Assembly: GCA_945865665.1 (NCBI GenBank)
Contig: CAMBEE010000001.1
Location: 135,874-199,873 of the forward strand
From: an uncultured Clostridium sp.
Lineage (GTDB): Bacteria > Bacillota > Clostridia > TANB77 > CAG-508
DNA: 64,000 bases
Direction of reading: 5' to 3'
In this document: positions 46,315 to 54,890 of the stretch, one piece after another
Layout: each line of letters opens with the position of its first letter
Numbering within the stretch: position 1 is the stretch's first letter
Position numbers and translations under genes: made by a program
The notes under the pieces: model-generated
What the model was told of the DNA's origin: nothing
Database searches by the model: none
What the model saw: the letters and a program-made list of their open reading frames with translations, nothing else

Positions 46315-46827
46315 TTAATGCTCTGCATCTTCTTTAGTTCTATGAACTGTTCCTTTTGGATGTTGAGGAGGTGCATATATTGAATATAACTTTATTGGTA
46401 CATTTCCTATATTAGTAAGATTATGCCATTTTCCTGCTGGTATTACAATAGCAAAATCATCACATACTTTTCTTTCAAAATTAAGATTATTTTTATTATC
46501 GCCCATTTGAACTAAACCAAATCCTTGCTCAATTCTAATAAACTGGTCTAAATTGGGATGCATTTCTAATCCAATACTTTCTCCTACATTTATACTCATT
46601 AATGTAATTTGTAAATGTTGTCCTGTCCATAATGCTGTACGAAAATTTTTGTTTTGCTTTGTTACTTCATTTATATTTATGACAAATGGTTCTGCTCCAT
46701 AATCTTTTATATAATATGGATTCATCCTGTTATAATCCATATTATAATAGTTCATATAGCCATATACATCATCATATTGTCTATAATTATCATAATAGTT
46801 TTTATATAAATCATTCATATTATACAT
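46315..46827 (-). CDS. Cupin-domain protein with a Tyr/Asn-rich N-terminus
   Basis: The 170-residue protein starts with about 45 residues rich in Tyr, Asn, Asp and Met. A single cupin barrel follows: GESIGLEMHPNLDQFIRIEQ with the first metal-binding His/Glu pattern, then VIPAGKWHNLTNIGN with the second-motif His. Similar cupins in Clostridia are sugar isomerase-like or small-molecule binding proteins with unclear roles. It lies upstream of arsR on the same strand but has its own terminator, so a shared role is uncertain. Confidence 0.82.
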   Translation of the reverse strand: MYNMNDLYKNYYDNYRQYDDVYGYMNYYNMDYNRMNPYYIKDYGAEPFVININEVTKQNKNFRTALWTGQHLQITLMSINVGESIGLEMHPNLDQFIRIEQGFGLVQMGDNKNNLNFERKVCDDFAIVIPAGKWHNLTNIGNVPIKLYSIYAPPQHPKGTVHRTKEDAEH

Positions 46828-46833
46828 TTAATT

Positions 46834-47518
46834 AATTTCCTTTCATATATTACTTATATTATATAGGTGTTCCTTCAAAATATTCAAGTGATTTAACAAT
46901 ACATGTTTTTACTTCATCTCTTTTTTTATCAATTGTTAATCTTGCATAAAACTTTTTACTATAATGTAATCTCATTAAAAATAAGTTTATTGTAAATACT
47001 TCACCATGCTTATTTATTAATTTAAAATCTTCTTTCCAATCGACTTGTGCGGATTTACCAATTACTGGTTTAACCCTTATAGATGCAGGTTGTTTTCTTT
47101 TGTCTTTATTTTTATTTACATAGTTTCTTATCGAACTATATGAACCTACATATCCTTTTTCAACCTTTAAAAAATAAAATATAGAATATGCTGTTATACC
47201 AGGTATCGTTTCCAATTTACTATCTATAATTTCAATATAATCATCTAGTATACTTTGTCTTTCTCTAGCTTTAGGTTCAATACCTTTTTCTTTATCCAAT
47301 TCTTGCTGATATATTTTCTTTGCCGTTCTATAATCACATCCATATTCACGACCTAATGCTGCAAAATTAGGTTTTATATTCAATCTTATCAGCTCCTTTA
47401 ACATATTTCTTAATTTATTATCTTTTTCTATATTCATGTTTACAATCACCTCTAGGATAATTTTACCACGATAGAAAAATGTAGGAAAACCGACATATAA
47501 ATTTGTCATAATCCTACA
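46834..47518 (-). mobile_element. IS21-family insertion sequence, left part only
   Basis: The remnant contains the start of istA and, upstream of it, a sequence TGTAGG...CCTACA (about 47480-47518) that looks like the left terminal region of an IS21-type element. The second half of istA, all of istB and the right end are missing. Confidence 0.6.
46859..47437 (-). pseudogene. istA: Truncated IS21 transposase IstA
   Basis: The start is ATG 47437 (MNIEKDNKLRNMLKEL) behind AGAGGTGA. The 192 residues contain the N-terminal HTH (FAALGREYGCDYRTAKKIYQ), SIRNYVNKNKDKRKQPASIR and the first part of the DDE core (GKSAQVDWKEDFKL). The frame ends at EYFEGTPI with TAA, exactly where IS21 transposases continue into the next catalytic motif. 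The rest has been lost. Confidence 0.8.
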
Positions 47519-47818
47519 TTTTATTTTACCATTTACAGCTTTCTGCGATCCCTTCGGTTTTCTACAAACATTTTACAAACATTACACAATTATTCTACAA
47601 CTACATTTTCAGATACAATCACGATTTCCGGTCACCGGAAAAAGTAACTTTCTTCACACATTTGTTACTTCTGATACTTCCCCAGATTTAGAGATCCATA
47701 AATTTATTTTTTGAAAAGTGCCAATTTTGAGCCGTTTTTCACTGAAAAAACCTTGTAACAAATTAACTCATATTTGTTACCACTCTTTTTTATAATTTTG
47801 AAGGAGGATTTTCCAATT
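47519..47818. other. Intergenic region at the left edge of the resistance insert, with palindromes
   Basis: There is no gene here. Two features stand out: a 17-base palindrome TTTCCGGTCACCGGAAA (47625-47641) and a 9-bp inverted repeat GTAACAAAT/ATTTGTTAC (47755-47780) that repeats the TTTGTTAC word seen at about 47663. They could be operators or part of a transfer or replication origin of the foreign segment. GC rises from here to about 49,500. Confidence 0.5.
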
Positions 47819-48217
47819 ATGAATTGTTACCAAGATAACAACAATATCGCTGACACTTCCGGGAACCTACGCAAGAATATGTCAGATAAGGAACTGCAAC
47901 AGAAACTCACAATCGAAACCAATCCCCAGACGCAGCTGCGAATTCTGATCGAACTGAATACACGCCAAGCCAGACAAATCACTGCCCTTACAAATCGAAT
48001 TGCCATTCTGGAAGATAAGGCATTGAAAAAAGCCGGGAGAAAACGTGTGCCTATCTATCTGGACGGTAGGGAATTGACCGATGATGATATCCTTTACTAC
48101 ATTGACGAGGATTACTATACAATCGTAGAATTAGAACGTGTTACCAAAGCTCCTAAAAACCTGATTCGCAATCGGTATAATAGAGCCAAGAAGAAGCAAC
48201 GGATTGCTAAAGAATAA
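47819..48217 (+). CDS. Small HTH-like protein of foreign origin
   Basis: The start at ATG 47819 (MNCYQDNNNIADTSG) follows AAGGAGGA. The 132-residue protein has a helical part (LTIETNPQTQLRILIEL) and a C-terminal region ELERVTKAPKNLIRNRYNRA followed by a basic KKKQRIAKE tail, which looks like a helix-turn-helix. Codon use (CTG, CGC, CGG, GAC) and base composition are clearly different from the flanks, marking it as recently acquired with the resistance genes. Function unknown; perhaps a plasmid or conjugative-element regulator. Confidence 0.7.
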   Translation: MNCYQDNNNIADTSGNLRKNMSDKELQQKLTIETNPQTQLRILIELNTRQARQITALTNRIAILEDKALKKAGRKRVPIYLDGRELTDDDILYYIDEDYYTIVELERVTKAPKNLIRNRYNRAKKKQRIAKE

Positions 48218-48230
48218 TGCTTATATCATA

Positions 48231-48270
48231 AATACCGCCGAACGGAAGAACCTTTCCGTTCAGCGGTATT
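48231..48270. terminator. Bidirectional terminator between the HTH-like gene and aac(6')
   Basis: AATACCGC/GCGGTATT and an inner GAACGGAA/TTCCGTTC form a long GC-containing hairpin with one mismatch and a 6-base loop, followed by T-rich sequence in both directions. Confidence 0.8.
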
Positions 48271-48292
48271 TAGCAGATTTTGTTCGCTTCAC

Positions 48293-48727
48293 TTATAACT
48301 CTTTCTTAAAGCAGATAATTCTGCCTGCTTCAATAAATCCCATAGCCATATGAAAATGCAAACTATCTTCATTGTCTAATTCGCAATCACTAGCAAATTC
48401 CGTACATCCCTTTTCTTTTGTCCATTTTTCGCACTCCGTCAATATTTCTTTTGCAAAACCTCTGTGACGAAATTCCTCTTTTACAAAAATCCCCTCTAAA
48501 TATCCAACCGGCGATGAATCCGTACCTTCTACATAATCATATCTCAGTTGGCATTCTGCAAATCCTACCGGCTCACTATCAACATACTTGATGAAATATT
48601 GAGCATCTTCTTTTGCCATATTATCGGAAATATCATCAATTAATTCTTGTATAGTATCTACATCCCACATTTGGACTGCTAATTCTGCAATAACAGTTAT
48701 ATCATCTTTTTTAGCCTTCTTTACCAT
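48293..48727 (-). CDS. Aminoglycoside 6'-N-acetyltransferase-like GNAT
   Basis: The 144-residue protein matches the AAC(6')-I type of GNAT enzymes in order: LAVQMWDVD, VGFAECQLRYDYVEGTDSSP, VGYLEGIFVKEEFRHRGFAK (acetyl-CoA binding R-x-x-G-x-A), EILTECEKWTKEKGC, FASDCELDNEDS and FHMAMGFIEAGRIICFKKEL. Such enzymes acetylate the 6'-amino group of kanamycin, tobramycin and related drugs. The gene is 22 bases downstream of the aph gene, in one operon. AAGGAGAG precedes the ATG. Exact subtype and drug spectrum cannot be read from sequence alone. Confidence 0.85.
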   Translation of the reverse strand: MVKKAKKDDITVIAELAVQMWDVDTIQELIDDISDNMAKEDAQYFIKYVDSEPVGFAECQLRYDYVEGTDSSPVGYLEGIFVKEEFRHRGFAKEILTECEKWTKEKGCTEFASDCELDNEDSLHFHMAMGFIEAGRIICFKKEL

Positions 48728-48749
48728 AGCAAACTCTCCTTACTCTTAT

Positions 48750-49499
48750 TTAAAACATTTCATCAAGCAACAAATAGTAATTAATCTTTTCATAATTAGG
48801 CTCCATACCCAACATCTCAAAAAACAGTTTCTCGAATTCAGAATTGTGAAAAAAATTTCTAATTTCTCTGACGCACATTGAAATATCCAACCATTTATCC
48901 GCAGTTCCACATCTTGCTAAATCAAAAAAATATATTTCATCGTTGCAAATAAACAAATTACTGATATCGCCATGTGAAAACACTAACTCTTCATGTGGCT
49001 TGTTGTCGCAGAGCCATTTATATAGTTCTTGTGGATCTGTAAATTCCGTTGAATCTTCCCAATTAGATATATCAGTATCTGCCAGACCGTTCTTCAAAAG
49101 ATAATCCAGTTCCTCCAATCTCATATCAATTTGTGATGAAAACGGACAGTTTGAGATATCAATGGATTGCAATAACTTAATTGCATTTGCTAAGTATGCT
49201 ATGTATTGTATAGGATCCTCTGCAAAATCATCTATACTTTTCCCCTCAATTTCGCTCATAATCAAATATTCTGTACTTTCTTTTTGACCATATTCAATTA
49301 CTTTGGGAACGTTTAGTATGCCTTCCAACCACTGCATTACTTCAGCTTCTCGCTTGACACTATAGGTTGTACGTGAGTATATTTCATTAATCCTTTTTAA
49401 ATATACAACCTGGTCTTCAATTTGACATTTATATACTTCTGCCGCCGACATACCTACAGCATCTTTTTCTTGAACGATAATTTTGTCTATATACTTCAT
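48750..49499 (-). CDS. APH(3') family aminoglycoside O-phosphotransferase
   Basis: The 249-residue protein matches APH(3') kinases, closest in my memory to APH(3')-VII of Campylobacter: GMSAAEVYKCQIEDQVVYLK, TTYSVKREAEVMQWL, VPKVIEYGQKESTEYLIMSE, SIDISNCPFSSQIDMRLEEL, FSHGDISNLF (catalytic Asp, metal-binding Asn), YFFDLARCGTADKWLDI and NYYLLLDEMF. The HGD loop is one residue shorter than usual. It phosphorylates the 3'-hydroxyl of kanamycin/neomycin-type drugs. It heads the aph-aac operon; GGAGGT precedes the ATG. Confidence 0.9.
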   Translation of the reverse strand: MKYIDKIIVQEKDAVGMSAAEVYKCQIEDQVVYLKRINEIYSRTTYSVKREAEVMQWLEGILNVPKVIEYGQKESTEYLIMSEIEGKSIDDFAEDPIQYIAYLANAIKLLQSIDISNCPFSSQIDMRLEELDYLLKNGLADTDISNWEDSTEFTDPQELYKWLCDNKPHEELVFSHGDISNLFICNDEIYFFDLARCGTADKWLDISMCVREIRNFFHNSEFEKLFFEMLGMEPNYEKINYYLLLDEMF

Positions 49500-49570
49500 G
49501 CCTATACCTCCTAGCTCAAGATAGATTATATCACACTCAAAACGTCATGTCAATTATATATTCTTTGAGT

Positions 49571-51329
49571 GATAGCATAAATTTTCTGTAGGAAAACTTT
49601 TTGCTAAAATCCTGAACTTATTTTATTTCACGACTTTTGAGATTTCCTAATTTGATTTATATTTTTATCTTTATTTTTCTATATTTTAAGGTTCACTTAA
49701 TAAACCTTTTTATAGGCTTTTTTAAAATATCACATATTCACTTATATTTCAATACTTACACAGCTTTTCCATACCAAATATTTTTTAATTCATAATACAA
49801 TTCATCTCTAGCTCCTGCTAATGTTGGTATAGATACTCCTACTGTTCCAAATAATTTTTTCTCTGCTTTCTTTTTTATCCTTTTTTCTAATGCTTCAATT
49901 TTTTTATTTCTTTTTTCTTGTGTTGATATATCTATTATCTTTTGGTAAATATTTCCACCATTTTGTGTAAATGCTCTTAATTGACTCATTTCGTCAATTC
50001 CTTCTTCACACCACACTTTTGCATCTGTGCTCATTCTTTCTGATAATGTATGATGTACTTGTCCTTCTTGGCAACATCCTGTTAATTTATCTTTATATTT
50101 ATCATGTGCTTCTATTCCAGACCATTGATTCATTAAGTATGTTTTTGTATTTTGTATTTTCTTTAATCTATTTTTTAATCTTTTTGTATTTCTTCCCAAT
50201 TGCTCATCTTCTTTAATCTCTTGTTTTATTTTCTTTATTGCTTCATTCATTATATTTTCTGTGCTTATTGGATCATATTGGTCTATTGCTTCTTGTAATT
50301 TATTTTTCAAATATTCATCATAATTTAAGTGATTTATATATTTTTCTAAATGGAATAAATCTAATACAAATACTGCTTTATCTATCCATTCAACTCCTGC
50401 TTTGATATATGATGCTCCATCTCCCATTATGAAAATATTTTCTATTTCATCTTTCTTATATGTACAATCTATGTAATATGCTACATCTTCCCATAATTTT
50501 TGATTATCTTTGTATAACCCTGAAAATGTAAATTTATCCACTAATTCCTTTCTTACTTGTTGTACTTCATCTATTCTATCTGGCTTTGTTAAAGTTCTTT
50601 TTCGTGTATATATGGTTACTATTTTTGATATTGTACATCCTTTCTTATTTCTTTCTTTTATGTGGTCTTCATCTACTTGAATGTAAATATTTTTTGCCTT
50701 AATTTTATCTTCTTCTTTTCGTTCTTCAATTTCCATATCCCACTCGTTTTTTCTTACATTTCTCATTACTGTTGTTGCACTTATTTCAAGTCCTGGTACT
50801 ACCATTTTTCCTGATTTGTTATATGATTGGTCATTTGCTCTTTCAATTACTTCTGATTTTACTTTTTTATCTATTCTTTCGCCTTTTTCTATTCCAAGTA
50901 CTGCATCTGTTAAATATACATATTCCCCTGTTTCCTTATCTTGGTAATATCTTCTTTCAAATTTGGTTTTTCCATTTTTTGTTATTAAACTTTTTTCTTG
51001 AAATCTTACTGGCTCATATTGTTTTTTCTTTTTATTATCTTCAAATATTATTTCATCTAATTGTTTGGCTATTTCTGAAAATAATTCTTTTCCTAAAATA
51101 TCTGTAAATTCTTTTATCGCAACTGTTAATGAACTTACATCTTCTCCTGATAATACTTTTTTTAATCCTTCTTTTAAAATTTTGTTGTTTTTTTCATAAA
51201 TCTTTTGTATAATTGAATACATAAGAGATACCTCCTTGAATATTATTTTTTCGTTAAAAATATTCTATCAAATCGGTATCTCTTATTCAATTTTTTTCTT
51301 AAATTTTCCTACTAAAAGTTTATACTAAC
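49571..51329 (-). mobile_element. ISLre2-family insertion sequence with terminal inverted repeats and target duplication
   Basis: The left end GATAGCATAAATTTTCTGTA (from 49571) matches the reversed right end (from 51329) over about 27 bases with five mismatches, including GTAGGAAAA. Flanking direct repeats TTCTTTGAGT occur at 49561-49570 and 51330-51339 (9-10 bp target duplication). The single transposase gene is intact, so the element may still move. The target is the end of the adjacent IS4-type element. Confidence 0.85.
49756..51222 (-). CDS. ISLre2 family transposase
   Basis: The 488-residue protein has the features of ISLre2/UPF0236 transposases: FERRYYQDKETGEYVYLTDA, GLEISATTVMRNVRKNEWDM, IYIQVDEDHIKERNKKGCTI, IFIMGDGASYIKAGVEWID, AVFVLDLFHLEKYINHL and a basic C-terminus ending LKNIWYGKAV. 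AGGAGGTATCTC stands ahead of the start. The full length suggests it is functional. Confidence 0.92.
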   Translation of the reverse strand: MYSIIQKIYEKNNKILKEGLKKVLSGEDVSSLTVAIKEFTDILGKELFSEIAKQLDEIIFEDNKKKKQYEPVRFQEKSLITKNGKTKFERRYYQDKETGEYVYLTDAVLGIEKGERIDKKVKSEVIERANDQSYNKSGKMVVPGLEISATTVMRNVRKNEWDMEIEERKEEDKIKAKNIYIQVDEDHIKERNKKGCTISKIVTIYTRKRTLTKPDRIDEVQQVRKELVDKFTFSGLYKDNQKLWEDVAYYIDCTYKKDEIENIFIMGDGASYIKAGVEWIDKAVFVLDLFHLEKYINHLNYDEYLKNKLQEAIDQYDPISTENIMNEAIKKIKQEIKEDEQLGRNTKRLKNRLKKIQNTKTYLMNQWSGIEAHDKYKDKLTGCCQEGQVHHTLSERMSTDAKVWCEEGIDEMSQLRAFTQNGGNIYQKIIDISTQEKRNKKIEALEKRIKKKAEKKLFGTVGVSIPTLAGARDELYYELKNIWYGKAV

Positions 51330-51332
51330 TTC

Positions 51333-52905
51333 TTTGAGTTGCGGTATTTTACAAAAACTAAGCTATGTTTTTAATAATTTATTTAATAATATTTATTAAA
51401 TCTTATTTTTCACGAAAATATTGAGTTTTATTACACGCCAATATTGAACATCGTTAGATGTTCATTTTTTATAGTTTTAGGTTTTTTCTTTATTTATAAT
51501 TTAAGACTTAGCTGCTTATATTTTTCTCTTATCTCTATTTTTTGCCACTTTTTAATGCCTGTATGTGCATATGCTAGTATATTTTTTATTCCTCTTGCAA
51601 ACTGACTCATCCATACTAAGATCTTTCCTCTTAATGATTTACTTGATTCTACTATTTTTATACTTAACAGTTTTTTATTTACTTCTTCTGCTAATAAACT
51701 AATATGTCCTAAATGTATTGTTAAAAATAAATTAAGATTATTTATTCCTTTTAATGTTCTTAATCTTATGTTCTCAAATTCATATTCTTGTTTTTTGGCT
51801 CTAAAATATTCTTCTATACGCCATCTTGAAAAATACAATCTTACTACTTTTATTACATCTTCTTTATTATGTATTTCTCTATTCGTAAGAAGTATTAATG
51901 GTCTTTCTTCACTTAGTCCATAACAAAATACTAATTCATAATCTTTCTTATTGTATGGCAGTGTAACTTTGGTGTGTGATACATATACTTCACGTTCTTC
52001 ATTATCATCAAACCATAGTGTCATTCTTATTTTTCCTTTTCTTTTTAGGGCTTCTTCATATGCATTTTTCTTTTTTCCTTTAAATAAGAAAACTCTTCGA
52101 TCATTCATTCTTATAATAAAATAATTGTCATTCATATAGTCGATTATTTTATTATCATCATAACCTCTATCAAAAACTCCAGTAAATTTTCTTCCTAATA
52201 CATTTTTTACTGCATCTATACTTTTCATTGTATATTCATTCATGCTTTTAAATTCTTTACTTTTACATGAATATATTTTGCTATATACACTTATTGGTTG
52301 TTTTTCTTTTTCAGTTAAAATTACTGATTCGCAAACATGATATCCTTTTGTAATCTTTTTATCTAAACTAGATGCATCAATTACATCATCTAAATCTTCA
52401 AATTTTTTTCCATATATTTTAGATATATCAGAATCATCAAATAGAGCAACTGGTTCATCTCCATATACATCTCCAATAGTTCCAATATAATTTTTATATA
52501 CCTTATCCGTATCATTAAAATTATTTAAATTATCACATAATCTTTCAATTGTATTTTTAAGTTTTATATTTTCATTTAAGCTTCTAGATATATTTGATAT
52601 TAAACAACTACCAGATGATGCAATTCCATATTCTATATCTTTTATAAATTTAGTTATAGGTTTATTTACACCTCTTGAAATTTTTTTACAAAAATTCATT
52701 ATTTCTCTTTTCATTTCATATGTATTTGCTGTAAAATTATTCATGTAAGCACCTCCGAATATTTTGTTTACCAATAATTTTATTATTACAACTTAATTAT
52801 ACTAAACAAATGAGGTGTTTACCTTATTTTTACATTAAAAATCAGAGAAAGTTTTCCACAATCTCTGATTTTTTTACTTTAATTTAAATTTTACCGGAAC
52901 TCAAA
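51333..52905 (-). mobile_element. IS4-type insertion sequence, left end split by ISLre2
   Basis: TTTGAGTTGCGGTA (from 51333) and the reversed right end TTTGAGTTCCGGTA (from 52905) are 14-bp inverted repeats with one mismatch that bracket an intact transposase gene. The first 7 bases of the left repeat form part of the ISLre2 target duplication and are also found at 49564-49570, so ISLre2 landed inside this element's terminal repeat. A hairpin AAAAATCAGAGA/TCTCTGATTTTT (52837-52873) near the right end may block read-in transcription. Confidence 0.75.
51494..52744 (-). CDS. IS4 family transposase
   Basis: The start is ATG 52744 (MNNFTANTYEMKREIM) behind GGAGGTG. The 416-residue protein has the DDE residues of IS4 enzymes: ALFDDSDISKIYGKKFEDLD (first Asp), GVFDRGYDDNKII (second Asp), and YFSRWRIEEYFRAKKQEYEF, the Y-(2)-R-(3)-E signature with the catalytic Glu. 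It is full length. Confidence 0.9.
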   Translation of the reverse strand: MNNFTANTYEMKREIMNFCKKISRGVNKPITKFIKDIEYGIASSGSCLISNISRSLNENIKLKNTIERLCDNLNNFNDTDKVYKNYIGTIGDVYGDEPVALFDDSDISKIYGKKFEDLDDVIDASSLDKKITKGYHVCESVILTEKEKQPISVYSKIYSCKSKEFKSMNEYTMKSIDAVKNVLGRKFTGVFDRGYDDNKIIDYMNDNYFIIRMNDRRVFLFKGKKKNAYEEALKRKGKIRMTLWFDDNEEREVYVSHTKVTLPYNKKDYELVFCYGLSEERPLILLTNREIHNKEDVIKVVRLYFSRWRIEEYFRAKKQEYEFENIRLRTLKGINNLNLFLTIHLGHISLLAEEVNKKLLSIKIVESSKSLRGKILVWMSQFARGIKNILAYAHTGIKKWQKIEIREKYKQLSLKL

Positions 52906-52981
52906 ATATTATAATATATGATAATTTAATTAAATGTGCTATTATAATTATTTTAAGCTTCTTTTACTACAAAATATCACT

Positions 52982-53065
52982 TTAAAATTGTAATTTGTCT
53001 TTTTTATTTTCTTTAATATTTTCTTTACAATACTCTTTTATTCTATTTATTTTATTTTCACTCAA
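52982..53065 (-). pseudogene. Truncated duplicate of the start of the 56917 membrane-protein gene
   Basis: A TTG-initiated frame at 53065 after GGGAG encodes MSENKINRIKEYCKENIKEN and then KKDKLQF and a stop. It matches the first 27 residues of the protein encoded at 56336-56917 nearly residue for residue, including the TTG start and ribosome site. The rest is gone. It lies just outside the IS4 element, so a deletion linked to that insertion may have removed the remainder. The rest of 52906-53153 holds nothing else recognisable. Confidence 0.65.
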
Positions 53066-53153
53066 ATTTGTACTCCCTTTAATATAATGTAATTTTATAT
53101 TTTGTTTGTAATTATAATATGTTACATATATTTTTGATTTATATGATTTTAAT

Positions 53154-53663
53154 TTATTTTAGGCCTATAATATAGTTGTTTATTTTTTCAGATTGTTCCT
53201 GAATATCTGCAATGTATTTATCAAATATATCTGTTCTTATATTACATTTAGACTTTTTTTCTAAAATTTTTCTTAATAGTTCAAATGAGTCTATGATATG
53301 ATGCCTAAATTCATAACTATCTTCTATTCTATTAAACTCTAATGATTCTATAATCGCAAAAGATTTATCAAATGCATCTAATATTTCGTTCAAGAGTTCT
53401 TGGCTTATTTGAGAGTTGTTACTTTTGTAGTAAATGCTTAAATACATTCTATATTTTGAATATACTTCATCAAAGTTTAGACTAATATTTTCTTTGTCTA
53501 AAATAACTTTGGCAATATGAATGTAAAATGCTTTTATAAAAACATAAGTTAATGTTTTATCAATGTTTTGGTTTTCATTAAATTCCTCTAATATGTTATA
53601 AATACTATCTTCACTTAAGTCAAATAGCTCACTTGCAAAATCATTTGTTAAAATATTCTTCAT
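53154..53663 (-). CDS. Unknown cytoplasmic helical protein in the FUSC operon
   Basis: The start is ATG 53663 (MKNILTNDFASELFDL) behind GGGAGAG; the upstream frame has no site. The 169-residue protein is acidic and probably all-helical, without signal or membrane segment. I do not recognise it. It begins 20 bases after the FUSC-type gene, so the two form an operon and it may be a cytoplasmic partner of the transporter-like protein. Confidence 0.65.
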   Translation of the reverse strand: MKNILTNDFASELFDLSEDSIYNILEEFNENQNIDKTLTYVFIKAFYIHIAKVILDKENISLNFDEVYSKYRMYLSIYYKSNNSQISQELLNEILDAFDKSFAIIESLEFNRIEDSYEFRHHIIDSFELLRKILEKKSKCNIRTDIFDKYIADIQEQSEKINNYIIGLK

Positions 53664-53682
53664 TTCTATCTCTCCCTTATAA

Positions 53683-54705
53683 CTAACCATTCTCATAACT
53701 TAAATTATGAGTACCTAATTTTCCCATTCTCCTGAACTTTCTTTTTAGCAAAGTAAAATATTTTCTAAAATTAATTTTATTTATAATATATCCTAATACA
53801 CATCCAAATATAATTAATAAAATTCTCAATTCTATTGCAGTACTTGTATCAAATAAAGCCGAAGCAGAACTAATTGCATTTACAGTAATAAATATTACTT
53901 GATACTTATAATCATTTATAAACGTATAAATATAATTTAAAATTATTGTAACAATCACATCATATTTTTCTGGTACCAATGCTTGGAATAATATAGCAAA
54001 AACAATTGAACCAATTATTGTTGAAATTATTCTACTTATAAATCTTTTTTGAGTATTAGAAAAATCAATTTGTGTTAAAGACATAACAGACATTGAAATC
54101 CACATAGTCTTTTTAACACCAAACAATGTACCAATCAACATCGCAATACTTACACCAATAGCCATCTTTAAAGCTATAATAAACCTATTTGATGTTATAC
54201 TCATACTCTTAAATGCTTGCTTAATTGTATCATGCTCCTTATTTGAATTTTTATTTTTAAAATAATATACTAATGACACTATTACTCCACCTATAAGCAA
54301 ACTTAACATTCTAGTTACAAAATCATGACCCTCTGCGGGATTTGACTGATTAAAAATGTAACATAAAATAAATGGCATATACGCCTTATATTCTGGTTTT
54401 GCTGATGGAATGTACATAATTAAGAATATTGTAATAAAGTTTACAATCAAACCTATTACTGGATTTATTTGAGCCAACTTATTTGAAAATCCTATTTGTA
54501 AAAACATCAAAACAATAACAAATGGTGCTTGTTTTATATTAATTCCTATATCCATATACCAATACATCATAGTTCCAATTAATACACATACCCATGTCAA
54601 AGAATTATTTGTACCAAATATTTGTGAAAATACGCCTACAAATAATGTAATAAAAACCAACTTTAATAAATTAGAAAATATACTTTTACGTGTTATTTTT
54701 TGCAT
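53683..54705 (-). CDS. FUSC-type (fusaric acid resistance-like) membrane protein
   Basis: The start is ATG 54705 (MQKITRKSIFSNLLKL) behind GAAGG. The 340-residue protein has two blocks of about four to six transmembrane helices separated by a soluble stretch (NKNSNKEHDTIKQAF). The second block carries ALKMAIGVSIAMLIGTLFGV and KKTMWISMSVMSLTQ, the core of FUSC-like proteins related to aromatic-acid efflux. Two CIRCE-like sequences upstream suggest heat-shock (HrcA) control, which is unexpected for this family. Substrate unknown. Confidence 0.8.
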   Translation of the reverse strand: MQKITRKSIFSNLLKLVFITLFVGVFSQIFGTNNSLTWVCVLIGTMMYWYMDIGINIKQAPFVIVLMFLQIGFSNKLAQINPVIGLIVNFITIFLIMYIPSAKPEYKAYMPFILCYIFNQSNPAEGHDFVTRMLSLLIGGVIVSLVYYFKNKNSNKEHDTIKQAFKSMSITSNRFIIALKMAIGVSIAMLIGTLFGVKKTMWISMSVMSLTQIDFSNTQKRFISRIISTIIGSIVFAILFQALVPEKYDVIVTIILNYIYTFINDYKYQVIFITVNAISSASALFDTSTAIELRILLIIFGCVLGYIINKINFRKYFTLLKRKFRRMGKLGTHNLSYENG

Positions 54706-54754
54706 AAAATACCTTCTTTCTCGCAAAAATTATGGCTAATATTTACAAAAAAAA

Positions 54755-54781
54755 TTAGCACTCTGTAAAAACGACTGCTAA
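54755..54781. promoter_or_regulatory. CIRCE-like HrcA operator 1 upstream of the FUSC operon
   Basis: TTAGCACTC-N9-GACTGCTAA differs from the HrcA consensus TTAGCACTC-N9-GAGTGCTAA at one position. It lies 50 bases ahead of the FUSC gene. Confidence 0.75.
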
Positions 54782-54797
54782 TATTTTATACCTATTT

Positions 54798-54824
54798 TTA
54801 GCAGTTGTCAATTCAAAGTGCTAA
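54798..54824. promoter_or_regulatory. CIRCE-like HrcA operator 2 upstream of the FUSC operon
   Basis: TTAGCAGTT-N9-AAGTGCTAA matches the consensus at 14 of 18 arm positions and has the exact 9-base spacer. It lies 16 bases beyond operator 1, so the two could bind HrcA together. Confidence 0.5.
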
Positions 54825-54890
54825 ATATTCACATAAATTTCACATTTAACTTTTCTATTTTCCCATTCACCATTAACATATCTTTCCATA

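Noticed and set aside
46859..47437. IstA as a fourth CGG-type frame break
   Set aside because: The frame simply ends (GGTPI-like GTPI then TAA) and no continuation is found in another frame; it is a deletion remnant.
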